Assembly: GCF_005780185.1 (NCBI RefSeq)
Contig: NZ_VBUI01000002.1
Location: forward strand, 1 to 64,000
From: Halomonas urmiana
Lineage (GTDB): Bacteria; Pseudomonadota; Gammaproteobacteria; Pseudomonadales; Halomonadaceae
Length of the DNA stretch: 64,000 bases
Direction of reading: 5' to 3'
Made by a program: the position numbers and the translations under genes. A model generated the notes under the pieces. That model was not told the DNA's origin, did not search any database, and was given only the letters and a program-made list of their open reading frames with translations. Below are positions 52,223 through 61,500 of the stretch, piece after piece; the first letter of the stretch is position 1; each line of letters begins with the position of its first letter.

Positions 52223-52252
52223 AAAACGCCGCCACCCGAAGGGTGACGGCGT
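52223..52252 (-). terminator. Terminator after the glutaredoxin gene
   Basis: Stem ACGCCGTCACCC / GGGTGGCGGCGT (one mismatch) with loop TTC, then TTTT on the minus strand. Confidence 0.8.
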
Positions 52253-52271
52253 CGAGGACGGCGCGAGGGGG

Positions 52272-52541
52272 TTAGACGCTGGCGCCCATCAGGGCGTTGG
52301 CGCGCACGTACTGATCGAACTCGGTGAAGCCGCCGACGTGGGTCTGGTCGACGAAGATTTGCGGCACGGTGTGAACCGGCTGGCCGATGGTCTTCTCCAG
52401 GTCGGCCTTGGTGATGCCCTCGGCCTGGATGTCGACGTAGCGGTGACCCTCGATAGCGCCGGCGTTCTCGAGACTCTCGGCCAGCGACTTGGCGCGGACG
52501 CAGAAGGGGCAGGCGGGGCGGCCGAAGATGACGACGAACAT
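52272..52541 (-). CDS. grxA: Glutaredoxin (GrxA-like, dithiol)
   Basis: An 89-aa glutaredoxin with active site Cys11-Pro-Phe-Cys14, the cis-Pro segment TVPQIFVDQ (about 59-67) and GGFTEFDQYV (about 70-79). Resembles E. coli Grx1, which reduces ribonucleotide reductase and mixed disulfides with glutathione. ATG 52541 has AGGAG 8 bases upstream. The C-terminal half fits Grx1 better than monothiol Grx4. Closed by a terminator. Confidence 0.88.
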   Translation of the reverse strand: MFVVIFGRPACPFCVRAKSLAESLENAGAIEGHRYVDIQAEGITKADLEKTIGQPVHTVPQIFVDQTHVGGFTEFDQYVRANALMGASV

Positions 52542-52685
52542 GAAGCGGCTCCTGGCACGGCGAGGTGCGTGGCAATGGATGATGGGGAAAGAGGATCGGT
52601 ATTGTGAAGGAGCGCGCGACCTTTCGCCAATAGCCGCCGCCTTGGGCGGCGATGGCGGCGCGCTATCGGTGCTATCGGCGCTCGC

Positions 52686-52695
52686 GGGGGGGGGG
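52686..52695. repeat. G10 homopolymer just after the inositol-phosphatase gene
   Basis: Ten consecutive G, 18 bases past the stop of the minus-strand gene ending at 52714 (C10 on that strand). Same length and position relative to a minus-strand gene as the tract at 33728. Confidence 0.95.
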
Positions 52696-52713
52696 CGGCG
52701 GCCGGTGATCGTC

Positions 52714-53532
52714 CTACAGATCGACCTCGCCGGCATCGGCGCGGCGCAGCAGGTCGCCGAGCGCCACATGAACCTCGGGGGCGGTGACCAGCAGGTTCTC
52801 GCCGTAGAGGTCCTCCGGAATCGCCGCCGGGGCGGGATAGAGATGCCCGGTGCGAGCGCCGGCCTCGCGGGCGATCAGCCAGCCCGCGGCGCAATCCCAG
52901 GGCGAGACGCTCTCGTAGTAGGCGTCGAGCCGACCGCAGGCCACGTCGCACAAGTCCAGGGCGGCCGAGCCGTTGCGCCGGACGTCCTGGCAGTGGCCGA
53001 GGACGGCGGTGAGACGGCGCATCAGCGGCGGGCGGCTGTCACGGCGGTAGGGAAAGCCGGTGCCCACCAGGCAGTGGCTCAGGCTGCTGGTGCGACTGGC
53101 GTGGATCGGCTCGCCGTTGCACCAGGCGCCCTGGCCGTCGAGGGCGGTGAAGGTCTCGCCCAGGAAGGGCGCATGCACGACCCCCAGGCGCGTCCTGCCT
53201 TTGCTGGCCCAGCCGATGGAGACCGCCACGTGATGCAGGCCGTGGGCGAAGTTGACCGTGCCGTCGATGGGATCCACCACCCACAGCGCCTGAGGGGTCG
53301 AGAGCGCCTCGCGGTCAGGGGCCAGCTCCTCGCTGAGGCGGGCCTCGTCGGCAAACTGCTCCTGAAGGCGCTCGCTGATCCGCGTGTCCACCTCGACGTC
53401 GGTATCGGTGACCAGTTCATGGCCGTGCTTGTAGCGATGGCCGAAGGTCTGACCCTCGCGGGCCTCGATGATCATCTGACCGGCTTCGCGGGCGATATCG
53501 ACGGCGATTTCCAGGCGCTGAGCGGGTGTCAT
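52714..53532 (-). CDS. Inositol monophosphatase family protein
   Basis: A 272-aa Mg2+-dependent sugar/inositol phosphatase family member. Metal-binding motif WVVDPIDGTVNFAHG (about residues 87-101), an upstream Glu in RLSEELAP (about 68), and the C-terminal SVSPWDCAAGWLIAREAGA (about 205-223, second metal Asp). ATG 53532 has AGGAG 6 bases upstream. Could act on inositol phosphate, 3'-phosphoadenosine phosphate or NADP+; substrate not readable. Resembles but is not clearly SuhB, since it lies away from the suhB context. Confidence 0.88.
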   Translation of the reverse strand: MTPAQRLEIAVDIAREAGQMIIEAREGQTFGHRYKHGHELVTDTDVEVDTRISERLQEQFADEARLSEELAPDREALSTPQALWVVDPIDGTVNFAHGLHHVAVSIGWASKGRTRLGVVHAPFLGETFTALDGQGAWCNGEPIHASRTSSLSHCLVGTGFPYRRDSRPPLMRRLTAVLGHCQDVRRNGSAALDLCDVACGRLDAYYESVSPWDCAAGWLIAREAGARTGHLYPAPAAIPEDLYGENLLVTAPEVHVALGDLLRRADAGEVDL

Positions 53533-53714
53533 GGCGGCTCCTTTCCTTGGCAGGGGCAAACGCTCTTCATGCTAGCAGCTCGCCGTGTCGCTGCCGAACG
53601 CCCGGTGAGAAGGGCAGGGTGCCCCGGCCGAGTGCGAGCCCCCTGTGCGCGAACCCGGTGTGTGAATCTAAGCCCGGCGACTATACTGGCGGCCTCGCCG
53701 AACCGGAGGACACC

Positions 53715-54203
53715 ATGCAGGCATTGAGTGCCGCGCAGTACGCGCGGCTGGGGCACCTGGCCGAGGCCTGGACACGCCGCTACCTGAGGGACGCCAAGAC
53801 CGAGCCCCACTTCAACCCTCGGCTCGCCGTGGATGCGCTGTGCTTTCAGCCCCAGCCGCTGCCCGACGGTCGCCACGGCCTACTCGGGGCGCTGGTCACG
53901 CCCGTCTCGCTGTCGCTGACGCTGGTGGTCGACGACCAGGCCGCGCCGCCGCCCGATGAGCCGCGCCTGACCCTGGCGCTGCCCTCGGGTCGCTACCCCT
54001 TAGCCTGGGAGCCCTTGGGCGACACTCGCGATGGGCGTCATGGTGAGGATGACGGTGACGGCCAGCTTGAGCTCGAGGGCTGCTGGCGCTGCGTGCTGCT
54101 GGAGGATCTCTCCGATCTCGACTCTCGTCAGGCGGCCAGCCGCCTGGCTCAGCAGCTGATGGAGCGCGTCATGACCCCACCGAGCCCGCCTCCTGATGGA
54201 TGA
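53715..54203 (+). CDS. HybE-like hydrogenase-assembly-chaperone fold protein (no hydrogenase nearby)
   Basis: A 162-aa protein resembling the HybE family of [NiFe]-hydrogenase maturation chaperones. The core RLAVDALCFQPQPL...LLGALVTPVSLSLTLVV (about residues 37-74) matches HybE's VxxxxF...GxxxTPW pattern, followed by RLTLALPSGRYPL. No hydrogenase genes are present in the window, so the annotation may carry over a fold and not a job. GGAGG is 4-5 bases before the ATG. An acidic insert (GRHGEDDGDGQ, about 107-117) is in halophile style. Confidence 0.58.
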   Translation: MQALSAAQYARLGHLAEAWTRRYLRDAKTEPHFNPRLAVDALCFQPQPLPDGRHGLLGALVTPVSLSLTLVVDDQAAPPPDEPRLTLALPSGRYPLAWEPLGDTRDGRHGEDDGDGQLELEGCWRCVLLEDLSDLDSRQAASRLAQQLMERVMTPPSPPPDG

Positions 54204-54339
54204 CGCACCGCGTCATTCGCCTTATGCTGGTGGTGCAGCGCCAACGCCATGAGCGCGACGACCACTACAACATCACCATCACCGGGCCCTCGGGGCGCGC
54301 CCCGTCGCCCCGGAGCGATCCGATCAAGAGGAGTCACGC

Positions 54340-55110
54340 ATGACCGCCACCCCTTCCATCCCCCGCGTCGCCCTGGTCACCGGCACCAGCAGCGGCATCG
54401 GCGAGGCCGTGGTCCGCCACTTCTGCGAGCAGGGTCATCAGGTGCTGGCCGTGGACTTCAATCCGGCTGGCAAGGAGGTCGCCGAGCAGGCCGGCGCGGC
54501 CTTCTTTCAGGCCGACTTGACCGATGGCGAAGCCTGCAAGGCGGCGGCGGCGGAGGCGATCAAGCGCTTCGGTCGCGTGGACATCCTGGTCAACAATGCG
54601 GGGATCCAGCACGTCTCGCCCATCGAGACCTTCCCGGAGGAGAAGTGGCGCCAGATCATCGACCTGATGCTGACCGCGCCCTTCCTGCTCACCCAGGCGG
54701 TGTGGCCGAGCATGCGCGAGAGCGGCTGGGGCCGCGTCGTCAACATCGCCTCGGTGCACGCCCAGGTGGCCTCGCCGGGCAAGGCCGCCTACATCAGTGC
54801 CAAGCACGGCATGATCGGCCTGACCAAGACCGCGGCGCTGGAGGGCGGCGGTCAGGGCATCACCGCTAACGCCATTTGTCCGGCCTACGTGAAGACCCCG
54901 CTGGTCGACAACCAGATCGCCGATCAGGCGAGGATGCATGGCATGGAGGAGCAGGAGGTGATCGAGAACATCATGCTCAAGAATGCCGCCGTGAAGCGGC
55001 TGATCGAGCCGAGCGAGGTGGCGTCGCTGGTCGCCTACCTGACCTCCGATCAGGCCGGCGCCGTCACCGGGGCAAGCTGGAACATCGACCTGGGCTGGAC
55101 GGCGCAATGA
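54340..55110 (+). CDS. bdhA: 3-hydroxybutyrate dehydrogenase
   Basis: A 256-aa short-chain dehydrogenase that oxidises (R)-3-hydroxybutyrate to acetoacetate with NAD+. NAD loop GTSSGIGEAVV (about residues 15-25), catalytic YISAK (Tyr about 149), and the family C-terminus NAICPAYVKTPLVDNQIADQ (about 177-196). Typical length of BdhA. GAGGAG lies 7 bases before the ATG. Acetoacetate goes to the scoAB product nearby. Closed by a compound hairpin/repeat structure. Confidence 0.93.
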   Translation: MTATPSIPRVALVTGTSSGIGEAVVRHFCEQGHQVLAVDFNPAGKEVAEQAGAAFFQADLTDGEACKAAAAEAIKRFGRVDILVNNAGIQHVSPIETFPEEKWRQIIDLMLTAPFLLTQAVWPSMRESGWGRVVNIASVHAQVASPGKAAYISAKHGMIGLTKTAALEGGGQGITANAICPAYVKTPLVDNQIADQARMHGMEEQEVIENIMLKNAAVKRLIEPSEVASLVAYLTSDQAGAVTGASWNIDLGWTAQ

Positions 55111-55125
55111 CCCGGCTTCGCCGGG

Positions 55126-55232
55126 AGCTGTAAGCCATAAGCTTGAAGCTGTAAGAAACCCTTGCCACCAGTAACGCTGGTGGCATTTTGCGGCTTACGA
55201 CTTACGGCTTACGGCTTACGGCTTACGACTTC
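55126..55232. repeat. Inverted heptamer-repeat element with a terminator at its tip
   Basis: Left arm AGCTGTAAGCCATAAGC...GTAAG (55126-55155). Right arm is six tandem heptamers, CGGCTTA / CGACTTA variants (55191-55232). The right arm read backwards (GTAAGCCGTAAG) matches the left arm, so the whole can fold into a long imperfect stem, capped by the hairpin at 55164-55184. It ends 3 bases before the regA stop codon. Confidence 0.85.
55164..55189 (+). terminator. Terminator after bdhA
   Basis: 8-bp stem GCCACCAG / CTGGTGGC, loop TAACG, followed by ATTTTG. An extra 6-bp hairpin (CCCGGC-TTC-GCCGGG) stands right after the bdhA stop. Confidence 0.82.
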
Positions 55233-55235
55233 AGT

Positions 55236-55775
55236 TCAGCGCCTGACCGGGCGTTTCTGCAGCTTGCGCTGCAGGGTGCGGCGGTGCATGCCCAGCGCCC
55301 GCGCCGTGGCGGAGATGTTGCCGTCGTGCTCCTGGAGCACCTTCTGGATGTGCTCCCAGGTGATGCGATTGACCGACGGCGGGTTGTCGGCCAGCTCCAT
55401 TTCCGGATCGCCTTCCTCCCGTGACAGGGCGGCGAGCACCTCGTCGGCATCGGCCGGCTTGCACAGGTAGTTCACCGCGCCCAGCTTGATCGCCTCCACC
55501 GCGGTGGCGATGCTCGAATAGCCCGTCAGCACGATCACCCGGCACGCCGGCACCAGCTCGAGCAGCTCGGGCAGCAGCTTGAGGCCTGACTCGTTCTCCA
55601 GCTTGAGGTCCAGGGTGGCCAGCTGGGGCTGGTGACGACGCGCCAGGGAGAGCGCCTGGGCGGCGTCGTGGGCCACCATCACCTCGAAGCCGCGGCGCGT
55701 CAGCGCCCGGTCGAGCACGTGGCAGAACATCTCGTCGTCGTCGATGATCAGCAGGCGTTCGGCGGTCTCTTGCAT
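55236..55775 (-). CDS. regA: Redox response regulator RegA/PrrA
   Basis: A 179-aa response regulator of the RegA/ActR/PrrA (RoxR) type. Receiver domain with acidic pocket IIDDDE (residues 10-15), phospho-acceptor Asp56 (ATLDLKLE) and Lys106. C-terminal Fis-type HTH: GNISATARALGMHRRTLQRK (about residues 152-171). It controls respiratory and redox genes when phosphorylated by RegB. The regB gene is directly upstream (34-base gap); the 3' end abuts heptamer repeats. Confidence 0.93.
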   Translation of the reverse strand: MQETAERLLIIDDDEMFCHVLDRALTRRGFEVMVAHDAAQALSLARRHQPQLATLDLKLENESGLKLLPELLELVPACRVIVLTGYSSIATAVEAIKLGAVNYLCKPADADEVLAALSREEGDPEMELADNPPSVNRITWEHIQKVLQEHDGNISATARALGMHRRTLQRKLQKRPVRR

Positions 55776-55809
55776 GTCGTCCTCGCAGGGTCGGGGAATC
55801 CCGGAGCCG

Positions 55810-57081
55810 TCAGGTCGTCGTCTGGCTGCGCGGCAGAGTCACTTCGGTGAGGGTGCCGCCGTCGGGGTGATTGTACAGGCTCACGCCGCCGCCGAAGCGG
55901 TTGATGGTGGCGTGGGTCAGGAACAGGCCGATCCCCAGCCCCTTGCTCTTGGTGGAGACGAAGGTCTCGCCCAGCTGGTCGGCGATGGACATCGCCACGC
56001 CCGGGCCGTGGTCGCGGATGTCGATGATCACCTCCTCGCCGTTCCACTCTAGGCGGATGACGATGTCGTCCGGGTTGGCATCGGCGGCGTTGTTGAGCAG
56101 GTTGGTCAGCGCCTGGTCGAGGGTGGCATCCACCGCCAGCCGCGGAGGATCGCGCCGCTCGGCGACCTCCAGACGGTGGCTGACGTCGGGACGCAGGACC
56201 AGCCAGCGCTGCACCACCCCAGCAAGCCACGCCTGGGCATCGCACACCTCGGGTTCGGCCATGCGCCGGCGATCGGCGCTCTGCACCAGGTGGCGCAGCC
56301 GCGACTTGCAGGTATCGACCTGCTGGCGCAGCAGCTCGATGTCCCGCGTCAGCGCCGGGTGGTCCCTGGCATCCTCGCGCATTTCGGCGAGCAGTACCGC
56401 CATGGTCGAGAGCGGGGTGCCGAGCTCGTGGGCGGTGCCTGCGGCCTGGGTGGCCACCGCCAGCACCTGCTCGCTGCGCAGCGCCGCCTCGCGGGTGCGC
56501 GACAGCGCCTGGTCCCGGCGGCGCAGGGCATGCGCCATCTTGAAGATGAAGAAGGTCACCAGCCCCGCCGAGAGCCCGAAATTCAGCCACATGCCCAGGG
56601 TGTGCAGGCCGAAGGTGGTCGTGCCATCCCCCTGGGCAAGCTGCGGCAGCGGCTGGTAGACCACCATCAGGAAGGTGTAGGCGGCCATGGAGGCCGCGGC
56701 GATCAGCCAGGCATGGCGCCAGGGGAGAGTGGCCGCGGCGATGGTCACCGGGACCAGGTAGTAGTTGATGAAGGGGTTGTGGGCGCCACCGGTGAAGTAG
56801 AAGAGCAGCGTCAGCCCCGTCACGTCGATCATCAGGTGGCCGAGGTACTCCTGGTGCGTGACCGCCCGGGGGCGCCCCAGTCGCCACCAGGTGGCGATAT
56901 TGATCACGCCCATGGAGACGATCACCGCGATCACCGCGGGCACCTGCAGCGAGAAGCCCAGCAGCTCGATGCCGATGATGATGGCGGCGAGAAAGCCGGT
57001 CCAGGTGATGCCGCGCACGATGGTCAGCCGCACCAGGTTGCGGTTGGGGGTGGAGAGCGGCAGGGGAAGGGCGGCTTGCAT
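55810..57081 (-). CDS. regB: Redox sensor histidine kinase RegB/PrrB
   Basis: A 423-aa membrane histidine kinase. Six helices in the N-terminal half, with the quinone-site motif GGAHNPF (residues 98-104). Dimerisation/phospho-His His218 in TAHELGTPLS, and Cys258 in QQVDTCKSRL, exactly 40 residues later, the same spacing as phospho-His225 and redox Cys265 in Rhodobacter RegB. ATP-binding N-box LTNLLNNAADAN and G-boxes RDHGPGV / GLGIGLFL. Start 57081 has GGAG upstream. Senses quinone/redox state and likely tunes the aa3 oxidase encoded at 15-23 kb (inference). Divergent from the RND genes. Confidence 0.93.
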   Translation of the reverse strand: MQAALPLPLSTPNRNLVRLTIVRGITWTGFLAAIIIGIELLGFSLQVPAVIAVIVSMGVINIATWWRLGRPRAVTHQEYLGHLMIDVTGLTLLFYFTGGAHNPFINYYLVPVTIAAATLPWRHAWLIAAASMAAYTFLMVVYQPLPQLAQGDGTTTFGLHTLGMWLNFGLSAGLVTFFIFKMAHALRRRDQALSRTREAALRSEQVLAVATQAAGTAHELGTPLSTMAVLLAEMREDARDHPALTRDIELLRQQVDTCKSRLRHLVQSADRRRMAEPEVCDAQAWLAGVVQRWLVLRPDVSHRLEVAERRDPPRLAVDATLDQALTNLLNNAADANPDDIVIRLEWNGEEVIIDIRDHGPGVAMSIADQLGETFVSTKSKGLGIGLFLTHATINRFGGGVSLYNHPDGGTLTEVTLPRSQTTT

Positions 57082-57262
57082 GGCGACTCCGCGAGGCGAG
57101 TGGGGGCCGATGATACCCGATCCGGTGGCCGGACGGGGCGAGCCGCCGCCGTGCCCGGCTGCGGTCGAGTGTCGCCTCGTCCCGGTAGATGACTGTGCCG
57201 ACAATCACCGGTCGATGGCTGTATATTGTGGGCTGTTGATATGCCCGGTGGAACCCAGCCCG

Positions 57263-58561
57263 ATGCTCAGACGCCTGCTCCCCCTGTTGATCCTGGCCCT
57301 CGGCGTGGCGGCCTTCCTGTGGCTGCGCGCGACCCGGCCCGAGAGCCCCAGCGTGACGCCCGAGGAGCGGAGCTGGCGCGTCGAGACCCTCGCGGCGACG
57401 CTCGAGCCCCGGGCACCCATCCTGCCGTTGTACGGTGAGATCATCGCCCCCGACATGCTCACCGTCACCGCGCCCCTGGCCGGGCGGATCGCCGAACGCC
57501 CGGTTCGCGAGGGGCAGCGGGTGGCGCGCGGCGAGCGGCTGGTGGCCCTGGACGAGGCCGACGTGATGCCCCCCCTGCAGCAGGCCGAGGCCGAGGTGGC
57601 GGATCGCGAGGCCCAGGTCGAGAACGAGCGGGTGCGTCACGAGAGTGACCTCGACGCCGTGGAGCGCGAACGCGAGCTGGTCGACAACGCCCGCCGCCAG
57701 CTGGAGCGCACCCGGTCACTCAGGGCCCGTAACCTGGCCTCCCAGTCCGATCTTGACACGGCGCGCAACGAGCTGGCCCGCGCCCGGGTGACGGTGGCGG
57801 CCCGAGAGCGGGCGATTGCCGAGCACCCGGCGCGCCTGCGCGCACTAGAAGCCGGCCTGAACCGTGCCCAGGCCTCTCTTGCTGCGGCGCGCCGAGATGC
57901 CGAGCGCAGCCGCGTCGATGCACCCTTCGACGGCATCGTCACGCGTATCAGGGTCGCCCCGGGCGATCAGGTCGCGGCGCGCAGCGAGCTGCTCAGCGTC
58001 TATCCCGAGCGCGGCCTGGAACTTCGCGCACGCATCCCCCAGCGCCACCAGGGCGAGCTGCTGGATGCCCTGTCGCGGGGGGAGCGCCTGGTGGCCACGG
58101 ACGGGCAGGGCGCGCGCCTTGTGCTGACCGGGCTCGCCGGCGAGGGCGACCCGGCCGGCACCGAAGCGATCTTCCGCCTCGAGGAGGGTGGCGAGCGGCT
58201 GCGCCCTGGCAGTCTCGTGGCCGTGTCGCTTCAGCGCCCGAAGGTGCCGGGCAGCCTCGCGGTGCCCTACAGCGCGCTCTATGGCAACGAGGCCCTCTAC
58301 CTGATGGACGAGGCGAACCGCATGCAGCGCCTGGCGGTGACCCACCATGGCGACGTGGTGCGCGACGACGGCGAGCGCTGGGCGCTGGTCAGCGGCAAGG
58401 CGCTGGCCGACGGCGACCGGGTGATCGTCACCCACCTGCCCAACGCCATGCAGGGGCTGCTGGTACAGAGCACCAGCGACGAGCCAGCCATTGGCGACGA
58501 GGGAGACGACAGCGCTGGCAGCGTCGAGGAAGACGATGGCCACGACGAGGTCGCCTCGTGA
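57263..58561 (+). CDS. RND efflux periplasmic adaptor (HlyD/MFP family)
   Basis: A 432-aa membrane fusion protein that links an inner-membrane RND pump to an outer channel. N-terminal membrane anchor (residues 5-22); barrel-sandwich hybrid start VTAPLAGRIAERPVREGQRV (about 73-92); long coiled-coil hairpin (about 100-215, AEAEVADREAQVENERV); then RVDAPFDGIVTRIRVAPGDQ (about 222-241) and an acidic C-terminus. ATG 57263 (GGTGGA 11 bases upstream); a GTG at 57248 is possible. The permease gene overlaps its stop. No outer channel gene nearby. Confidence 0.88.
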   Translation: MLRRLLPLLILALGVAAFLWLRATRPESPSVTPEERSWRVETLAATLEPRAPILPLYGEIIAPDMLTVTAPLAGRIAERPVREGQRVARGERLVALDEADVMPPLQQAEAEVADREAQVENERVRHESDLDAVERERELVDNARRQLERTRSLRARNLASQSDLDTARNELARARVTVAARERAIAEHPARLRALEAGLNRAQASLAAARRDAERSRVDAPFDGIVTRIRVAPGDQVAARSELLSVYPERGLELRARIPQRHQGELLDALSRGERLVATDGQGARLVLTGLAGEGDPAGTEAIFRLEEGGERLRPGSLVAVSLQRPKVPGSLAVPYSALYGNEALYLMDEANRMQRLAVTHHGDVVRDDGERWALVSGKALADGDRVIVTHLPNAMQGLLVQSTSDEPAIGDEGDDSAGSVEEDDGHDEVAS

Positions 58562-61500
58562 GTCGCCGGCGCGGGGTGATCGGTTTCTTCGTCCACCACC
58601 GGGTCGCCGCCAACCTGGTGATGCTGGTGATGCTGCTCGGCGGGGCGCTGGGTATCTCGCGCATGAACATCCAGTTCTTCCCTTCCTTCGCCCTGGACGT
58701 GGTCAGCGTGCGCACGGTGTGGAGTGGCGCCTCGGCGGAGGACATCGAGCAGGGCATCACCATCCCCTTCGAGCAGCGCCTGCGCAGCATCGACGGCCTG
58801 AAGCGGATGACCTCCACCTCGGCCCAGGGCGTCTCGAGCATCACCCTGGAGTTCAACGAGGGCACCGACCCCATCCTGGCGCTGGATGACGTTCGCCAGC
58901 AGGTCGACGAGTTCACCAACCTGCCCTCGGAGGCCGAGGAGCCCCAGGTCGCCCGGACGGCACGCTACGAGCCGGTGGCCCGGCTGCTGGTGCACGGCGA
59001 GGTCACCCCGCAGGAGCTTCGCCACCTGGCCAACCGCTTCGAGGACCAGCTGCTGCAGGCGGGCATCGACCGGGTAGAGATCAGTGGCCTGCCCGACCAG
59101 CAGATCAGCATCGAGATCCCGGCCGAGCGCCTGCAGGGGCTGCAGCTGAGCCTCGGCGAGATCGCCGAGCGCATCGAGGCGATGTCTCGCGACCTGCCGG
59201 CGGGGCTGCTCGGCCAGCAGGACAGCACCCGCGAGCTGCGCGCCGTGGAGCAGCGCCGTGACGCCCTGGCCTTCGCCGACCTGCCGGTGCTCAGCGGCGA
59301 GCGGGTCCAGCTGCGCCTGGGCGACATCGCCGTCATCCGTCAGGAGGCGCGCGAGCCCTCGGTGACCCTGAGCAGCGATGGTCACCCGGCGGTAGAGCTG
59401 ATGCTGCAGCGAAGCGAGAACGGCAACTCACTGGCCGCCGCCGACGTACTCAATCGCTGGCTCGACGAGACACGCCCCCAGCTGCCGCCCTCGGTGGAGC
59501 TCGAGGTGCATGACGAGACCTGGCAGCTGATCGCCGAGCGCATCTGGCTGTTGATCAGCAATGGCCTGGGCGGCCTGGCCCTGGTGCTGCTGCTGCTTTA
59601 CTTCTTCCTGCCCGCCCGGGTGGCGCTGTGGGTCGCCATCGGCATCCCCACCGCCTTCCTGGCCGCCATGGCGGTGTTCTGGGTGATCGGTGGGTCGATC
59701 AACATGATCTCGCTGTTCGCGCTGATCATGGCGCTTGGGGTGATCGTCGACGACGCCATCGTGGTCGGCGAGGACGCCGATGCCCACTTCCGCGGCGGTG
59801 AGCCCGCCCGCCACGCCTCCGAGGGGGCCGCCAGACGCATGCTGTGGCCGGTCATCGCCTCGTCGCTGACCACGGTGGCCGCCTTCATGCCGCTGCTGCT
59901 GGTGGGCGGGGTGATCGGCAACATCCTCGGCGATATCCCGGTGGTGATGATCTGCGTGCTCATTGCCTCCCTGCTGGAGTGCTTCGTGGTGCTGCCCGCC
60001 CATCTGCGCAACGCCTTCGTGCCGGGCAAGACGCCGCGGCGCCACCCGCTGTCGCGGCCCCGCGAGCGCTTCGAGACGGTCTTCGAGCGCTTCCGCGAGG
60101 GGCCGTTCCGGCGCTTCTCGGCGCTGACCCTGCGCCACTGCGCCGCGACGCTCGCCTCGGCGCTGGCGGTGGTGCTCTTCACCGTCGGCCTGCTGGCCGG
60201 GGGGCGCCTGGAGTTCACCTTCTTCCCCACGCCGGAACCCAACATTCTCTATGCCAACGCCAGCTTCGTGGCCGGCACCGATCGCGGCCGCGTCGACGCG
60301 CTGCTGACCCAGATGCAGGCCGCCCTGGACGAGACCGAGGAGGCCTTGGGTGGCGATCTTGTGCAGCATGCGGTGACCCGTCACGGGGCCACGCTCGCCA
60401 GTGGCCAGCCAGGACGCAGCGGCGACAACGTCGGCTCGATGATGATCGAGCTCACCCCCTCGGACGACCGCGACGTGCGCAACGCCGAGTTCATCCGCGC
60501 CTGGCGCGCGCGGATGGCCGAGCCGGCGGGCCTGGAGAACCTGACCATCAACGAGCGCGCGGCGGGGCCGCCCGGCAAGGACGTCAACATCCGCCTGACC
60601 GGCGAGTCGGCCGACGACCTCAAGGCCGCCGCGGAATCGCTCTCCCGTTCGCTGCGCGAGCTGCCCGGAGTGCTGGATACCGAGGACGACATGCCCTGGG
60701 GGCGCGAGCAGCTCATCTATCGGGTGAATGCCCATGGCGAGGCCCTGGGGCTGACTACCCTGGACCTGGGTCGACAGCTCAGGGCGGCCTTCGACGGCCG
60801 CCTGGTGCAGATCTACCAGGACGGCGCCGACGAGATCGAGGTGCGGGTGCTGCTGCCCCGCGCGCAGCGCGAGCGGCTCTCGACCCTGTCGCGGCTGACG
60901 GTGCGCACCCCGGAGGGGCGCTTCGTGCCGCTGGACCAGGTCATGGCGCTCGACCATCGTCAGGGCTTCGAGGCGCTGCGCCATGCCGATGGCCGCCTGG
61001 CGGTGGAGGTGACCGCCGAGCTCGACAGCGAGATCACCAACGCCGAGCAGGTACTCGATGCCGTCTCCGAGGAGGTGCTGCCGACGCTCGTCAGCACCCA
61101 CCGGCTGCGCTACAGCTTCGAGGGACGCGCCGCCGACCAGCGCGAGACCTTCGCCGACATGCGTACCGGGCTGATCATCGGCCTGGGGCTGATGTACGTG
61201 GTGCTGGCCTGGGTCTTCGCCTCCTGGAGTCTGCCGCTGATCGTCATGGCGATCATCCCGCTGGCGCTGGTCGGAGCCCTGCTAGGGCACTGGGCGCTGG
61301 GACTCAACCTGACCATGCTCTCGCTGTTCGGGCTCTTCGGCCTCTCCGGCATCGTGGTCAACAACGCCATCATCCTGGTGGCCTTCTATCGCCACCAGCG
61401 CCACAAGGGGCTGGCCATCGACGCCGCGCTCAACGAGGCGGTGGTGCAGCGGGTGCGAGCCGTGCTGCTCACCTCGCTGACCACCATCGGCGGGCTCACG

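Noticed and set aside
59428..61101. 557-codon minus-strand frame
   Set aside because: Antisense shadow of the RND permease.
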